Shown in pieces: positions 8,559-16,908 of a stretch of DNA of 64,000 nucleotides. The stretch is from assembly GCF_004353905.1 (NCBI RefSeq), contig NZ_SMOD01000035.1, forward strand, positions 1 to 64,000, given 5' to 3'. The notes below the pieces were generated by a model, which was not told the origin of the DNA, searched no databases, and saw nothing but the letters and a program-made list of their open reading frames with translations. Position 1 is the first letter of the stretch. Each line of letters begins with the position of its first letter. The translations under genes and the position numbers were made by a program. Source of the stretch: Paraburkholderia guartelaensis (GTDB lineage Bacteria; Pseudomonadota; Gammaproteobacteria; Burkholderiales; Burkholderiaceae).

Positions 8559-10889
8559 CTAAGCCGTCTGCACGGCGCGGCGCGTAGCGAGGTCTTGTGC
8601 CTGCTTCAGCGCTTCGAGCATGCTGCGTTCGTCGGCAATGCCCTTGCCCGCGATATCGAACGCCGTGCCGTGATCGACCGAGGTGCGGATCACCGGCAGC
8701 CCCACCGTCACGTTCACGCCGGCTTCGAGGCCCATCACCTTCACGGGGCCGTGGCCCTGGTCGTGATACATCGCCACGACCACGTCGAAGTCGCCGCGGC
8801 CTGCGCGGAAGAACAGGGTATCGGCGGGCAGCGGGCCTTCCACGTCCCAGCCGCGCTCGCGCAGAACGGCCACTGCGGGCATGATCTTTTCCTCTTCCTC
8901 GCCATAGCCGAACAGGCCGTTTTCGCCCGCGTGCGGATTGATGCCGCAAACGCCGATGCGCGGCTCTTCAATGCCCGCGCGTACGAGCGTTTCGTGCGCG
9001 CGCTCGATCGTGCGCTGCACGAGGCCCGGTTCGATCTTGCGGATCGCGTCGAGCAGGCCGATATGCGTCGTCACGTGAATCACGCGCAACTTGGGTGCCA
9101 CGAGCATCATCGAGACTTCGGGAATGCCCGTGAGGTGCGCGAGCATTTCCGTATGGCCGGGGAAGATATGGCCGCCCGCGTGGAGCGCTTCCTTGTTCAG
9201 CGGCGCGGTGCAGATCGCGTCGAGCTCGCCTGCCGAAGTCAGCTCGACCGTGCGCGCGATGTACTGGTACGCGGCGTCGCCGGCAACGGAGGAAAGCTGA
9301 CCGTAGGGCATCGACTCCGGAATCAGGCCGAGGTCGATGCAGTCGACTACGCCCAGCTCGAAACGTGCGTCGGCGGGGGCCTCGACCGAACGCACTTCGA
9401 GCGTGACGCCCACGCGCCGCCCGGCGTCGACGAGCCGCTTTGCGTCGCCGATCACGAGCGGGCGGCAGCCGTCGTACACCGACTGGTGCGCGAGGCTCTT
9501 CATGATGATTTCCGGGCCCACGCCGGCGGCATCGCCCATCGTGATGCCGATTACGGGACGATAGTTCATGGCTTCCTCTTTGCTGGAGTGGCGCGGCGCG
9601 TTCGCGTCCGCTTGCGTCATGGCGGCGAGACGCTGCCATGCGCGATAAAGGGTGTCGGGCCGTCCGAAGCCGCCCGCCTTGGTGACGACGGGCAATACGC
9701 GCGACGCCTGGGTGGCGGCCATGAGCGGCACGCCGTTTTCGATTTCTTCGACCACGCGCAGCGTGGCCACGTCCATGGCCGCGAGCAGCGCGCGCGCCGT
9801 TTCTCCGCCCGTGGCGATCAGCGCGGCTGCGTGCGCGGCGGCGGGGGCGAGGCATTCCGCGAGCTGGCGGGCGAGCAATTCGCCGTCGCCGACCAGGACG
9901 CGCTCGGTCTGGCTCACGGCGACCACCGCGTGACGCCCGCGCATGAGCGTGTTCGTCACGCGCGTGCCCAGCGTGAGCGACTCGGGGCTCACAGGGTCGA
10001 GCAGCGCAACGGCGTCGACAGTGAAGACGTCGAACGCATCGCCCGCATTGACGCGCAGCGTGGCGACCTGTTCGTGCGAGACGCTCGACATGCTGCCCAC
10101 TACCGCCAGCACGCCGCGCGGGTGTTGTGCGATCGTTGCAGGCGCAACGGCTAATGCGGGCGACGTGTTTTGCGGCGCGTGGTCGTTCGTGAGGCGCGCG
10201 ATCACCGTTTGTGCGAGTCCCGCCGAGCCGACCCAGAACACGCCGTCGAGCGTGGCGGACGCTTCGGCGAGCAGGGCGAGGTCGGCGTCCGTTTCGCTGT
10301 CGCAGATCACGGCCTCGCACTTTGCGGCGCGCAAGGCATCGAGACGCGCGCGCAATGGCAGAGCGCCTTCGCGCACGGCTTGCAGGCCGACGTGCGCGAC
10401 CTGCAAGCCAGCGTCCGTCAGCATGGAGGGCACGTGGCCTGTGCCGCCGATGCTTTCGTTGCGCCAGACTTCCGTCTCTTCGACGGGCGTGCCGTTCACA
10501 AGGAGGCATCCGTCCCGTGTGGTGCGGCCGGCTTCCGGCAGTGCGGGTGCCACGATCGCCATGCCCGCGTGAGCCGCGAGCGCGGCCACTTCGGCGGCGA
10601 CGTTGCCTCGCAGCGTCGAATCGATCTTCTTGTAGAGCCGCCGGCCGGCGGCGTGCGCACGCCAGGCCTGCGCGTTCGCGCTCGCCGCGTCGGCGGGCGC
10701 AGCGCGGCGCGTGTCGGTGTCGATCGCGAGCACGTCGGGACCGGCTGTGCCGCCGTGCGCCGCAGCCGCGTTAAGGCAGACCACGCTGGCAAGGCCGCGA
10801 TGCGTGCTCTTCACGGCGCAGTCGGCCGTGCCGGAGAGATCGTCTCCGAGTATCAGCAGGCGCACGTTGCGGGTGGTTGGCGTGTTCAT
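8559..10889 (-). CDS. Four-carbon acid-sugar kinase fused to PdxA-type phosphoacid dehydrogenase
   Basis: One uninterrupted reading frame of 776 codons encodes two enzymes. Residues 1-440 are a DUF1537-type acid-sugar kinase, with GDDLSGTADC (15-24), YKKIDSTLRGN (86-96) and a late ATGGETA nucleotide motif. Residues 441-776 are a PdxA2-type NAD dehydrogenase, with ITMGDAAGVGPE, the metal-binding HTEMLAH, YHDQGH and the VDHGTAFDIAG signature. Characterised pathways phosphorylate threonate or erythronate and oxidatively decarboxylate the 4-phosphate to dihydroxyacetone phosphate, normally with two separate proteins. An internal ATG at 9569, with AGAGGAAG just upstream, could also make a free PdxA part. 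The first start overlaps the alcohol dehydrogenase stop by 4 bases. Confidence 0.88.
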   Translation of the reverse strand: MNTPTTRNVRLLILGDDLSGTADCAVKSTHRGLASVVCLNAAAAHGGTAGPDVLAIDTDTRRAAPADAASANAQAWRAHAAGRRLYKKIDSTLRGNVAAEVAALAAHAGMAIVAPALPEAGRTTRDGCLLVNGTPVEETEVWRNESIGGTGHVPSMLTDAGLQVAHVGLQAVREGALPLRARLDALRAAKCEAVICDSETDADLALLAEASATLDGVFWVGSAGLAQTVIARLTNDHAPQNTSPALAVAPATIAQHPRGVLAVVGSMSSVSHEQVATLRVNAGDAFDVFTVDAVALLDPVSPESLTLGTRVTNTLMRGRHAVVAVSQTERVLVGDGELLARQLAECLAPAAAHAAALIATGGETARALLAAMDVATLRVVEEIENGVPLMAATQASRVLPVVTKAGGFGRPDTLYRAWQRLAAMTQADANAPRHSSKEEAMNYRPVIGITMGDAAGVGPEIIMKSLAHQSVYDGCRPLVIGDAKRLVDAGRRVGVTLEVRSVEAPADARFELGVVDCIDLGLIPESMPYGQLSSVAGDAAYQYIARTVELTSAGELDAICTAPLNKEALHAGGHIFPGHTEMLAHLTGIPEVSMMLVAPKLRVIHVTTHIGLLDAIRKIEPGLVQRTIERAHETLVRAGIEEPRIGVCGINPHAGENGLFGYGEEEEKIMPAVAVLRERGWDVEGPLPADTLFFRAGRGDFDVVVAMYHDQGHGPVKVMGLEAGVNVTVGLPVIRTSVDHGTAFDIAGKGIADERSMLEALKQAQDLATRRAVQTA

Positions 10890-12055
10890 GGCAGCAGACG
10901 GCTGTAGATCGCCTTGATGTCGTCGAGGCTCAGCGCCTTGGGATTGTTGCCGAGCAGGCGCTTGACCTTGGCGGCCGCAACGGCGAGCGCGTCGAGATGC
11001 GTTTCCGACACGCCAAACTGGCGCAGATCCTGCGGAATAGCGAGCGCCGCGGTCCATTCGCGCAGGCGCTCGAGAAATTTGTCGGCGGCGGCCTGATCGC
11101 TGTCGTCGTGCTGCGCGATGCCGAGCGCGTGCGCGACGGTGGCGAGGCGGCCGACGATGGCGTCGAGATTGAACGCCATCACGTGCGGCAGCAGCATCGA
11201 GTTGGCCACGCCGTGCGTGATGTTGAACATGCCGCCGAGCGGGTAGGCGAGGGCGTGCACGGCCGCCGTGCCGGCCGCGGTGAGCGCGAGGCCGCCGTAC
11301 ATCGAGCCGAGCAGCATGGCTTCGCGCGCCTTCAGCGAATGACCGTTCTCATAGGCTTCGAGCAGGTTCGCACCAATCAGCCGCATGGATTCCATCGCGA
11401 ACATGTCGCTGATGGGATTGGCCTTGGTCGAGATATACGACTCGAGCGCGTGAATGAACGCGTCCATGCCCGTCGCAGCCGTAATGGGCTTCGGCAGGTC
11501 GAGCGTGAGCGTGGCGTCGAGTATCACGAGCTGCGGCAGCAGATGGCGGCTCACAATGCCCACTTTCAGCTCTTCGTCGGGCAGCGTGACGATGGCGTTG
11601 GGCGTGACCTCGGAGCCGGTGCCCGCCGTGGTCGGCACGAGCACGAGCGGCACGCCCGGCGTCTTGATCAGATCGATGCCGAGCCATTCGCGCAGCGGCT
11701 GCGCATTGGTGAGGCGCACGGCGAAGAGCTTCGCGGCGTCGAGCACGCTGCCGCCGCCGACGGAAAGCACCGCGTCGGGCGCGAACGGCTCGATCTGGCC
11801 GCGAAACACCGTTTCCACGTTCTCGATGGTCGGCTCTGGCTGCACATCGCGCACGATCAATACTTCGATATCCTTGGCTTCGAGTGCCGCCACCACGCGC
11901 GCCGCGACTCCGTTTTCCTCCATCACCGGTTGCGTGATGAACGCAATGCGGCGAACCGGGCGGTCGAGCAGCGCGAGCTTTTCGGGCAACTGGTCGAGGC
12001 TGTTGGCGCCGTGCACGACGTGCTTGACGGTCTGGAAGTGATAAACGGGGTTCAT
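10886..12055 (-). CDS. Iron-containing alcohol dehydrogenase
   Basis: Group III metal-dependent alcohol dehydrogenase of 389 residues. It has GGGSVLDAAK in the nucleotide domain, the TTAGTGSEVTP loop, and metal ligands in GMDAFIHALE and in the HG and LPHV segments of the C-terminal domain. Members reduce or oxidise lactaldehyde, glycolaldehyde, 1,3-propanediol or maleylacetate. It is coupled to the kinase/PdxA gene by an ATGA overlap and follows the aldolase gene by 70 bases. It could therefore handle the aldehyde released by the aldolase; that role is inferred. Confidence 0.88.
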   Translation of the reverse strand: MNPVYHFQTVKHVVHGANSLDQLPEKLALLDRPVRRIAFITQPVMEENGVAARVVAALEAKDIEVLIVRDVQPEPTIENVETVFRGQIEPFAPDAVLSVGGGSVLDAAKLFAVRLTNAQPLREWLGIDLIKTPGVPLVLVPTTAGTGSEVTPNAIVTLPDEELKVGIVSRHLLPQLVILDATLTLDLPKPITAATGMDAFIHALESYISTKANPISDMFAMESMRLIGANLLEAYENGHSLKAREAMLLGSMYGGLALTAAGTAAVHALAYPLGGMFNITHGVANSMLLPHVMAFNLDAIVGRLATVAHALGIAQHDDSDQAAADKFLERLREWTAALAIPQDLRQFGVSETHLDALAVAAAKVKRLLGNNPKALSLDDIKAIYSRLLP

Positions 12056-12125
12056 ATCGTGAGTCTCGATTTCGGTCTTGCTGCTGTTCTTGCGGAAGGG
12101 CGTTCGTTCGGTGGCGATCGTGGCT

Positions 12126-13013
12126 TCAGGCTACGCGCGGGTAGATTTCGAGCGCCTGCGCGAGGCGCTCGCGCGTGGCGGCGTCGAGCGGCTGCGCGGG
12201 CGATCGTGCCGGGCCGGCGGGCATGCCGAGCATGGCAGCCGCGGTCTTGAGCACCACCGGCATCGTGCCGAGCGCGAAGGCGTCGCGCAGCGCGCGCAGC
12301 GATTCCTGGGCGCGGCGGGCCGCCTCGATTTCGCCTGCCTGGAAGTGATTCCAGATCGACATCACAACGCCCGGCACCGCATTCGTCGTGGCGGCAACGG
12401 CGCCGTCGCCGCCTGCGATCAGCGACCAGAGGATCATCGAATCGGTGCCCGTGAATACGGCGAAATCGTCGCGGCGCAGGTTGATGAGTTGCAGCAGGCG
12501 GTCGAAGTCACCGCCGCTGTCCTTGATGCCGCGAATGTTCGGAATCTCGGCGAGGCGGCGCACGGTGTCGATGGTGAGCGTCACGCCCGCTTTGGCCGGA
12601 ATCGTGTAGAGCATCACCGGCAGCGGCGTCGCGCCTGCGATGCGCTCGTAGTGCGTGAACAGTTCGGGCTGCGAAGCACCGTTGAAGTACGGGGTGATGA
12701 CGGAGACGGCATCGACGCCCGTATCCAGCATCTTGCTGTTCAGCTCGATCACGTCGCGCGTGGCGTAGGCGCCGGTGCCCGCGATCACGGGCACGCGCGA
12801 GCGTGCCTGATCCACGGCGATGCGCGCGATGCGCAGCTTTTCCACCTCGGAAAGCGCGATGAATTCACCGTTGGTGCCGAGCACGAACAGCGCGTGCACG
12901 CCCGCGCCGATCAGGCGATCGACGAGCGTGCGCAGGCCGGCTTCGTCGACTTCTTCGTCGGCGGTCATTGGGGTGATGAGGGCGGGGATGATACCCCGGA
13001 AATTCACTGCCAT
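12126..13013 (-). CDS. DapA/NanA-family aldolase (dihydrodipicolinate synthase-like)
   Basis: Class I aldolase of 295 residues in the DapA/N-acetylneuraminate lyase superfamily. The Schiff-base lysine is in GIKDSGGD, the partner tyrosine in YTIPAKAG, and the substrate loop reads GTNGE instead of GTTGE of lysine-pathway DapA. The start follows GGAGAACGAAC. The first catabolic gene after the porin is likely to cleave a 2-keto-3-deoxy sugar acid to pyruvate plus an aldehyde, or dehydrate such an acid. Context argues against a role in lysine synthesis. Confidence 0.86.
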   Translation of the reverse strand: MAVNFRGIIPALITPMTADEEVDEAGLRTLVDRLIGAGVHALFVLGTNGEFIALSEVEKLRIARIAVDQARSRVPVIAGTGAYATRDVIELNSKMLDTGVDAVSVITPYFNGASQPELFTHYERIAGATPLPVMLYTIPAKAGVTLTIDTVRRLAEIPNIRGIKDSGGDFDRLLQLINLRRDDFAVFTGTDSMILWSLIAGGDGAVAATTNAVPGVVMSIWNHFQAGEIEAARRAQESLRALRDAFALGTMPVVLKTAAAMLGMPAGPARSPAQPLDAATRERLAQALEIYPRVA

Positions 13014-13121
13014 GTTCGTTCTCCACTTCGCCGGGGGACAACGCGATGTTGCCCTCCAGACTCGCGGCGCGATGGGGCGCGCCGCGCGGTTTACCTGCTG
13101 ATTCGCCTGCAGGTTTGAATG

Positions 13122-14270
13122 CTAGAACCGGTGCCGCAGCCCCAATGCCGCGACGATCTGATGCGAATTGCTCGAGGCCGTGATCGGCCAGAGCGCGGCC
13201 ACCGCGGCCTTGCCGGTCGAGTCAGTGCCGCTTGCGCGCTGATACGCGGCGGTCAGGTAGATATCGGTGCGCTTCGAAAGCAGATAGTCGCCGCCGATAT
13301 TGGCCTGGTTGTAGTGCGCGTCGCCGGCGCCGTGGCTGTTCGTGTACTCATACGCTACGCCCATCAGCAGCGCAGGCGTGAATTGATAGCTGAAGTTCAC
13401 TTCGGCATTGTCGAACACCGCCGTTGCCCCACGGTAGGCCGCAATCGGCGCCGCCGCCGCGCCCGAGCCGAGATCCTCGAAACGCGAGTTCGAATACACG
13501 AGACCGACCTTTGCGTTGCCGAACGTGTAGTTGCCCGCCACGGAGGCGACTTGCTGCGTGCGCGCCGACGTGTAGCCCGAGAAGATCGGCGAGTTGTTCG
13601 GCGAAATGGGCGCGGCGCCGGCCGTGCCGTCCCACAGCGCGGTGTTGGGGCGCGAGGTGTTGATGTACGACGCGGCCAGCGCGAGCGGCCCTTGCGAGTA
13701 GCCCGCCACGACACTCCAGATGCGGTTATTGTTGAAGGCGCCCGGTGTGCCGCCGAAGCTGAACAGCGCGCCGCCGCGGAAACCGTGATAGCTCTGGCTC
13801 AGGAACTTGATGCTGTTGCTGACGCGCGAATTCACATACAGGTTGTCGGTGTCGCCCGGATGCGCGCCGATGCCGCCAGCCCACTGATTCGCGACGACGA
13901 GCGGACCGACGAGATCGGCCGAAGGTTCGTTCTGGCGGCCGAGCGTGACGCTGCCGAACGGCGTGGCCGCGCCCACCCAGGCCGCGCGGCCGAACATACG
14001 GCCGTTCTGGCCCAGCGTGCCCGTGGTGCTGCTAAAACCGTTTTCCAGCTGATAGATGGCCGCATACCCGCCGCCCAGATCCTCGGTGCCCTTGAGGCCC
14101 CAACGGCTGCCGGACAATACACCGCTCGACATCTGGTAGTTCGCCGAACCCTTCTGGTTGTTCGTGTACACGAGCGACGTGTCGATCAAACCGTAGAGGG
14201 TGACGCTGCTTTGCGCATGCGCGCCGATCGCGACGCCCAACAGGCCAAGCATGGCGGTGGTCCTTCTCAT
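13122..14270 (-). CDS. Gram-negative porin (Burkholderia type)
   Basis: Outer-membrane 16-strand porin of 382 residues. It has a short signal peptide with an AHA-QS cleavage site, the N-terminal SSVTLYGLIDTSLVY strand of the betaproteobacterial porin family, the GSRWGLKGTEDLGGG and YQLENGF segments, and a terminal Phe in LRHRF as required for outer-membrane insertion. The ribosome-binding site is GGAGA. As first gene of the operon, behind the operator array, it is likely a substrate-induced porin for the same sugar acid or glycoside; 108 bases separate it from the aldolase gene. Confidence 0.92.
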   Translation of the reverse strand: MRRTTAMLGLLGVAIGAHAQSSVTLYGLIDTSLVYTNNQKGSANYQMSSGVLSGSRWGLKGTEDLGGGYAAIYQLENGFSSTTGTLGQNGRMFGRAAWVGAATPFGSVTLGRQNEPSADLVGPLVVANQWAGGIGAHPGDTDNLYVNSRVSNSIKFLSQSYHGFRGGALFSFGGTPGAFNNNRIWSVVAGYSQGPLALAASYINTSRPNTALWDGTAGAAPISPNNSPIFSGYTSARTQQVASVAGNYTFGNAKVGLVYSNSRFEDLGSGAAAAPIAAYRGATAVFDNAEVNFSYQFTPALLMGVAYEYTNSHGAGDAHYNQANIGGDYLLSKRTDIYLTAAYQRASGTDSTGKAAVAALWPITASSNSHQIVAALGLRHRF

Positions 14271-14300
14271 CTTTTATTGTCTCCGGCAGGTTAGTTTTTT

Positions 14301-14430
14301 TGACTGATTCGATCAAAGCTGGCGGCGCTTTGGACATCGACGGGCCTCGAATTGATCGGTTGAGTCATCTTATTTGAGCGAAACGATCGATTCAACCGAG
14401 GGAAAACCCTGAATTTGATCGAATCGATCA
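14301..14430. promoter_or_regulatory. Array of four operator-like palindromes between divergent operons
   Basis: The 323-base gene-free stretch between the porin and epimerase genes holds four related sites. At 14415-14430 is TTGATCGAATCGATCA, of which the last 15 bases form a perfect inverted repeat about a central A. Degenerate copies are at 14301-14317 (minus strand TTTGATCGAATCAGTCA), 14352-14367 (TTGATCGGTTGAGTCA) and 14374-14390 (TTGAGCGAAACGATCGA). Even spacing and placement between divergent starts indicate regulator binding sites. The cognate regulator is not proved; the operon's DeoR is one candidate, and IclR- or GntR-type proteins encoded elsewhere are others. Confidence 0.7.
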
Positions 14431-14593
14431 TTTTTTGGAGGGTTTGTCAGCGGAGAGCAGGGCGAATCGACTCTGCGCGGAACAGACAATCCATCCGGCT
14501 GGAAAGGAAGCGGTGACTGCTACAACCGGCTGATGTTTGCGGTAACGTGCCCATTCGCAGAGGCTGGAATGACGCAACGAACAGGAGAGACAG

Positions 14594-15496
14594 ATGACAA
14601 AGCGAGTGATAGTGACCGGCGGCAGCGGCCTTGCCGGCAAATGGGTGGTCGAGAATCTGGTAGCGCACGGCTACGAAGTGTTGAATCTGGATCGTGTGCC
14701 CATGCCGAAGCGCACCGCGCGCACGCTGATCACTGACATCACCGACGCGGGCCAGGTTTTCAACGCGATCGCCTCGACCACGGCGCCGGTGGAATTCGCC
14801 GACGACCTGGAGCCGAAACCCATCGACGCGATCGTTCACTTTGCGGCGATTCCTCGCATCATGTTGACGACCGATAACGAGGTCTACCGGATCAACGTGA
14901 TGGGGACCTACAACATTCTGGATGCCGCTGCGAAGCTGGGGGTCCGCAAGGTGATCGTGGCTTCGAGCGAGACGACTTACGGCGTGGTGTTCGCCCACCG
15001 GCATCGCGATCCGGCGTACTTCCCGCTGGACGAGGACTATCCGGTGGACCCGATGGACAGCTACGCGACCTCGAAAGTGGTCAACGAAGTGACCGCGAAG
15101 GCATTCCAGGCGCGCACCGGGTCGGACATCTACTGTTTTCGCATCGGCAACGTGCTCGATCCCGAGGATTACGCTAAGTTCCCCACGTGGCTCAAGGACC
15201 CCGCGCTGCGCAAGCGCATTGCATGGAGCTATATCGACGGGCGAGACCTCGCCAACGCGTGCCGCCTTGCCATCGAAACGGACGGGCTCGGCTTCGAGAT
15301 CATGAACGTCGCCGCGGATGATGTGTCGTCCGACTTGCCGACCCAGACGCTGCTGGATCGCTACTATCCGGGCGTGCCGGTCAAGAAGGCCCTCGGCGAG
15401 TTCGAGACGCTGCTCAGCAACGAGAAGCTCAAACGCCTGCTTGGCTGGCAGCAGCAGCACTACTGGCGCGACGAGGCAAAACGCTTCAATCCGTAA
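14594..15496 (+). CDS. NAD-dependent epimerase/dehydratase family protein (extended SDR)
   Basis: Protein of 300 residues with the nucleotide motif TGGSGLAG (8-15), HFAA, and the catalytic YxxxK (Y157, K161) in SYATSK. It resembles UDP-glucose 4-epimerase and uronate dehydrogenase relatives and is short, as expected for enzymes that act on free sugars or sugar acids. The start has AGGAGAGACAG upstream. It is divergent from the porin-led operon and shares its operator array, so it is probably co-regulated and supplies an oxidation or epimerisation step. The substrate is unknown. Confidence 0.84.
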   Translation: MTKRVIVTGGSGLAGKWVVENLVAHGYEVLNLDRVPMPKRTARTLITDITDAGQVFNAIASTTAPVEFADDLEPKPIDAIVHFAAIPRIMLTTDNEVYRINVMGTYNILDAAAKLGVRKVIVASSETTYGVVFAHRHRDPAYFPLDEDYPVDPMDSYATSKVVNEVTAKAFQARTGSDIYCFRIGNVLDPEDYAKFPTWLKDPALRKRIAWSYIDGRDLANACRLAIETDGLGFEIMNVAADDVSSDLPTQTLLDRYYPGVPVKKALGEFETLLSNEKLKRLLGWQQQHYWRDEAKRFNP

Positions 15497-15521
15497 GCGG
15501 TGTTGTCAGCCTCGAAAACGC

Positions 15522-15547
15522 ACAGGGCCAGCGCATGCTGGCCCTGT
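15522..15547. terminator. Bidirectional terminator hairpin
   Basis: Perfect 11-bp arms ACAGGGCCAGC and GCTGGCCCTGT enclose a 4-nt GCAT loop. It lies between the convergent ends of the epimerase-like gene and the PLP-enzyme gene. The flanking bases are only weakly A/T-rich, so its strength is uncertain. Confidence 0.65.
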
Positions 15548-15570
15548 TCACGACATCTACGCTGCAGGCG

Positions 15571-16812
15571 TTAAGCCGCCAGCTTGAGCGCTTGCGAGAA
15601 GTCCGCGATCAGGTCGTCGATATCCTCGATGCCCGCCGAAAGCCGCAGCATGCCGTCGGAAATGCCCATCGCCTTGCGCGTTTCTGCGCCAGCTTCGAAA
15701 AAGATCGTCGGCGCGACGGGGATGATGAGCGTGCGCGTGTCGCCGAGACCGGTCGCCTTGATCGGCAGTTCGAGCGCGTTGACGACTTCGATCATGCGTT
15801 CCGCGTTGAGCAGTTCGAACGAGAGCAGCCATGACGCGCCCTTGAACAGCGCCTGTGCGACCTCGTATTGCGGATGGCTCTTCAAGCCCGGATAGAACAC
15901 CTTGCCGATGGCTTCGTGGCCTTCGAGAAACTGCGCGAGCGCGAGCGCATTGTCGCTGCTTTGCTTCACGCGCAGGGCGAGCGTTTCCGCGCCCATTGCG
16001 ATTGCGTGTGCCTGCTCGGACGACAATGACGCGCCCATGTCCCGCAAGCCTTTCTTGCGGATCTGCAGGAGCCCCTGATCTTTCGCTGCCGAACGCCGGT
16101 AATCGTCGGCAATGTTCGGGTACGCGCTCCAGTCGAACAGGCCCGTATCGGTCACCGCACCGCCGAGCGCGGCGCCATGGCCCGCGATGGTCTTCGTCAA
16201 CGAGTTGATGACGAGGCTCGCGCCGACCGCCTTAGGCTGGAACAAGGCGGGCGAGGTAATCGTGTTGTCGACGACGTAGACGATGCCGCGCTCGCGGCAC
16301 AGCTCGCCGATGCCTTGCAGGTCGGGGATCTGCGTGCCCGGATTCGCGATCGTTTCGACGAACACCATGCGCGTATTCGGCTGGATGGCGTTCTTCACGT
16401 TCTCCGCGTCGCCGGCGTCGACGGTCGTGACTTCCACGCCGAGCGTGCGCAACGTGCCGAACAGGCTGTTGGTGTTGCCGAACACGTAACGGCTCGACAC
16501 GAGATGATCGCCCGCGCGCAGCAGCGTGAGGAACGTCGCCGTGATCGCAGCCATGCCGGTGCTGAAGCAGACCGTGCCGGTGCCGCCTTCCAGGCTCGTG
16601 ATCTTGCGCTCGAGCGCGGCGGTCGTCGGGGTGCCTTGCCGTGCGTAGTTGAAACCGCCTTTCTTCGTGCCCTGAAACACGCCGATCAGGTCCTCGACGC
16701 GCTCGAAACCATATTGCACGGACGTATGAATCGGCTGGCGCACGCCGCCGTGCTCGGTGCCTGCGATCCTGTCGCCGTGAACGATGCCAGTGGTGAAGCC
16801 TTGCTTGCTCAC
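15571..16812 (-). CDS. Cystathionine gamma-synthase-family PLP enzyme
   Basis: PLP-dependent enzyme of the Cys/Met metabolism family, about 413 residues. The cofactor lysine is in NSLTKTIAGHG, the aspartate in YVVDNT, and the substrate loop in YARQGTPT. The family includes cystathionine gamma-synthase, O-acetylhomoserine sulfhydrylase and methionine gamma-lyase; sequence alone does not separate them here. The start is set at a GTG with GGAG six bases before it, 12 codons inside the longest frame. It is a single-gene unit facing the epimerase-like gene and ending at the shared hairpin. Confidence 0.85.
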   Translation of the reverse strand: MSKQGFTTGIVHGDRIAGTEHGGVRQPIHTSVQYGFERVEDLIGVFQGTKKGGFNYARQGTPTTAALERKITSLEGGTGTVCFSTGMAAITATFLTLLRAGDHLVSSRYVFGNTNSLFGTLRTLGVEVTTVDAGDAENVKNAIQPNTRMVFVETIANPGTQIPDLQGIGELCRERGIVYVVDNTITSPALFQPKAVGASLVINSLTKTIAGHGAALGGAVTDTGLFDWSAYPNIADDYRRSAAKDQGLLQIRKKGLRDMGASLSSEQAHAIAMGAETLALRVKQSSDNALALAQFLEGHEAIGKVFYPGLKSHPQYEVAQALFKGASWLLSFELLNAERMIEVVNALELPIKATGLGDTRTLIIPVAPTIFFEAGAETRKAMGISDGMLRLSAGIEDIDDLIADFSQALKLAA

Positions 16813-16908
16813 TCTTACTCCGTCTCTCAAGTCGATTGCGTTTGGCACATTATCGCCTGTAACGCGCGTTGCCGGCAGCGGGGACGCACCGAGCCAATCC
16901 GGCGATCG

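Noticed and set aside
8493..10154. A 553-codon open frame on the plus strand
   Set aside because: It is antisense to the kinase/PdxA fusion, which shows full family motifs on the other strand.
5812..13013. Sialic-acid catabolism (nan operon)
   Set aside because: No NanE, NanK, NagA/NagB or TRAP/NanT genes are present, and the sialidase-fold protein is not exported. The aldolase family alone does not prove a sialic-acid substrate.
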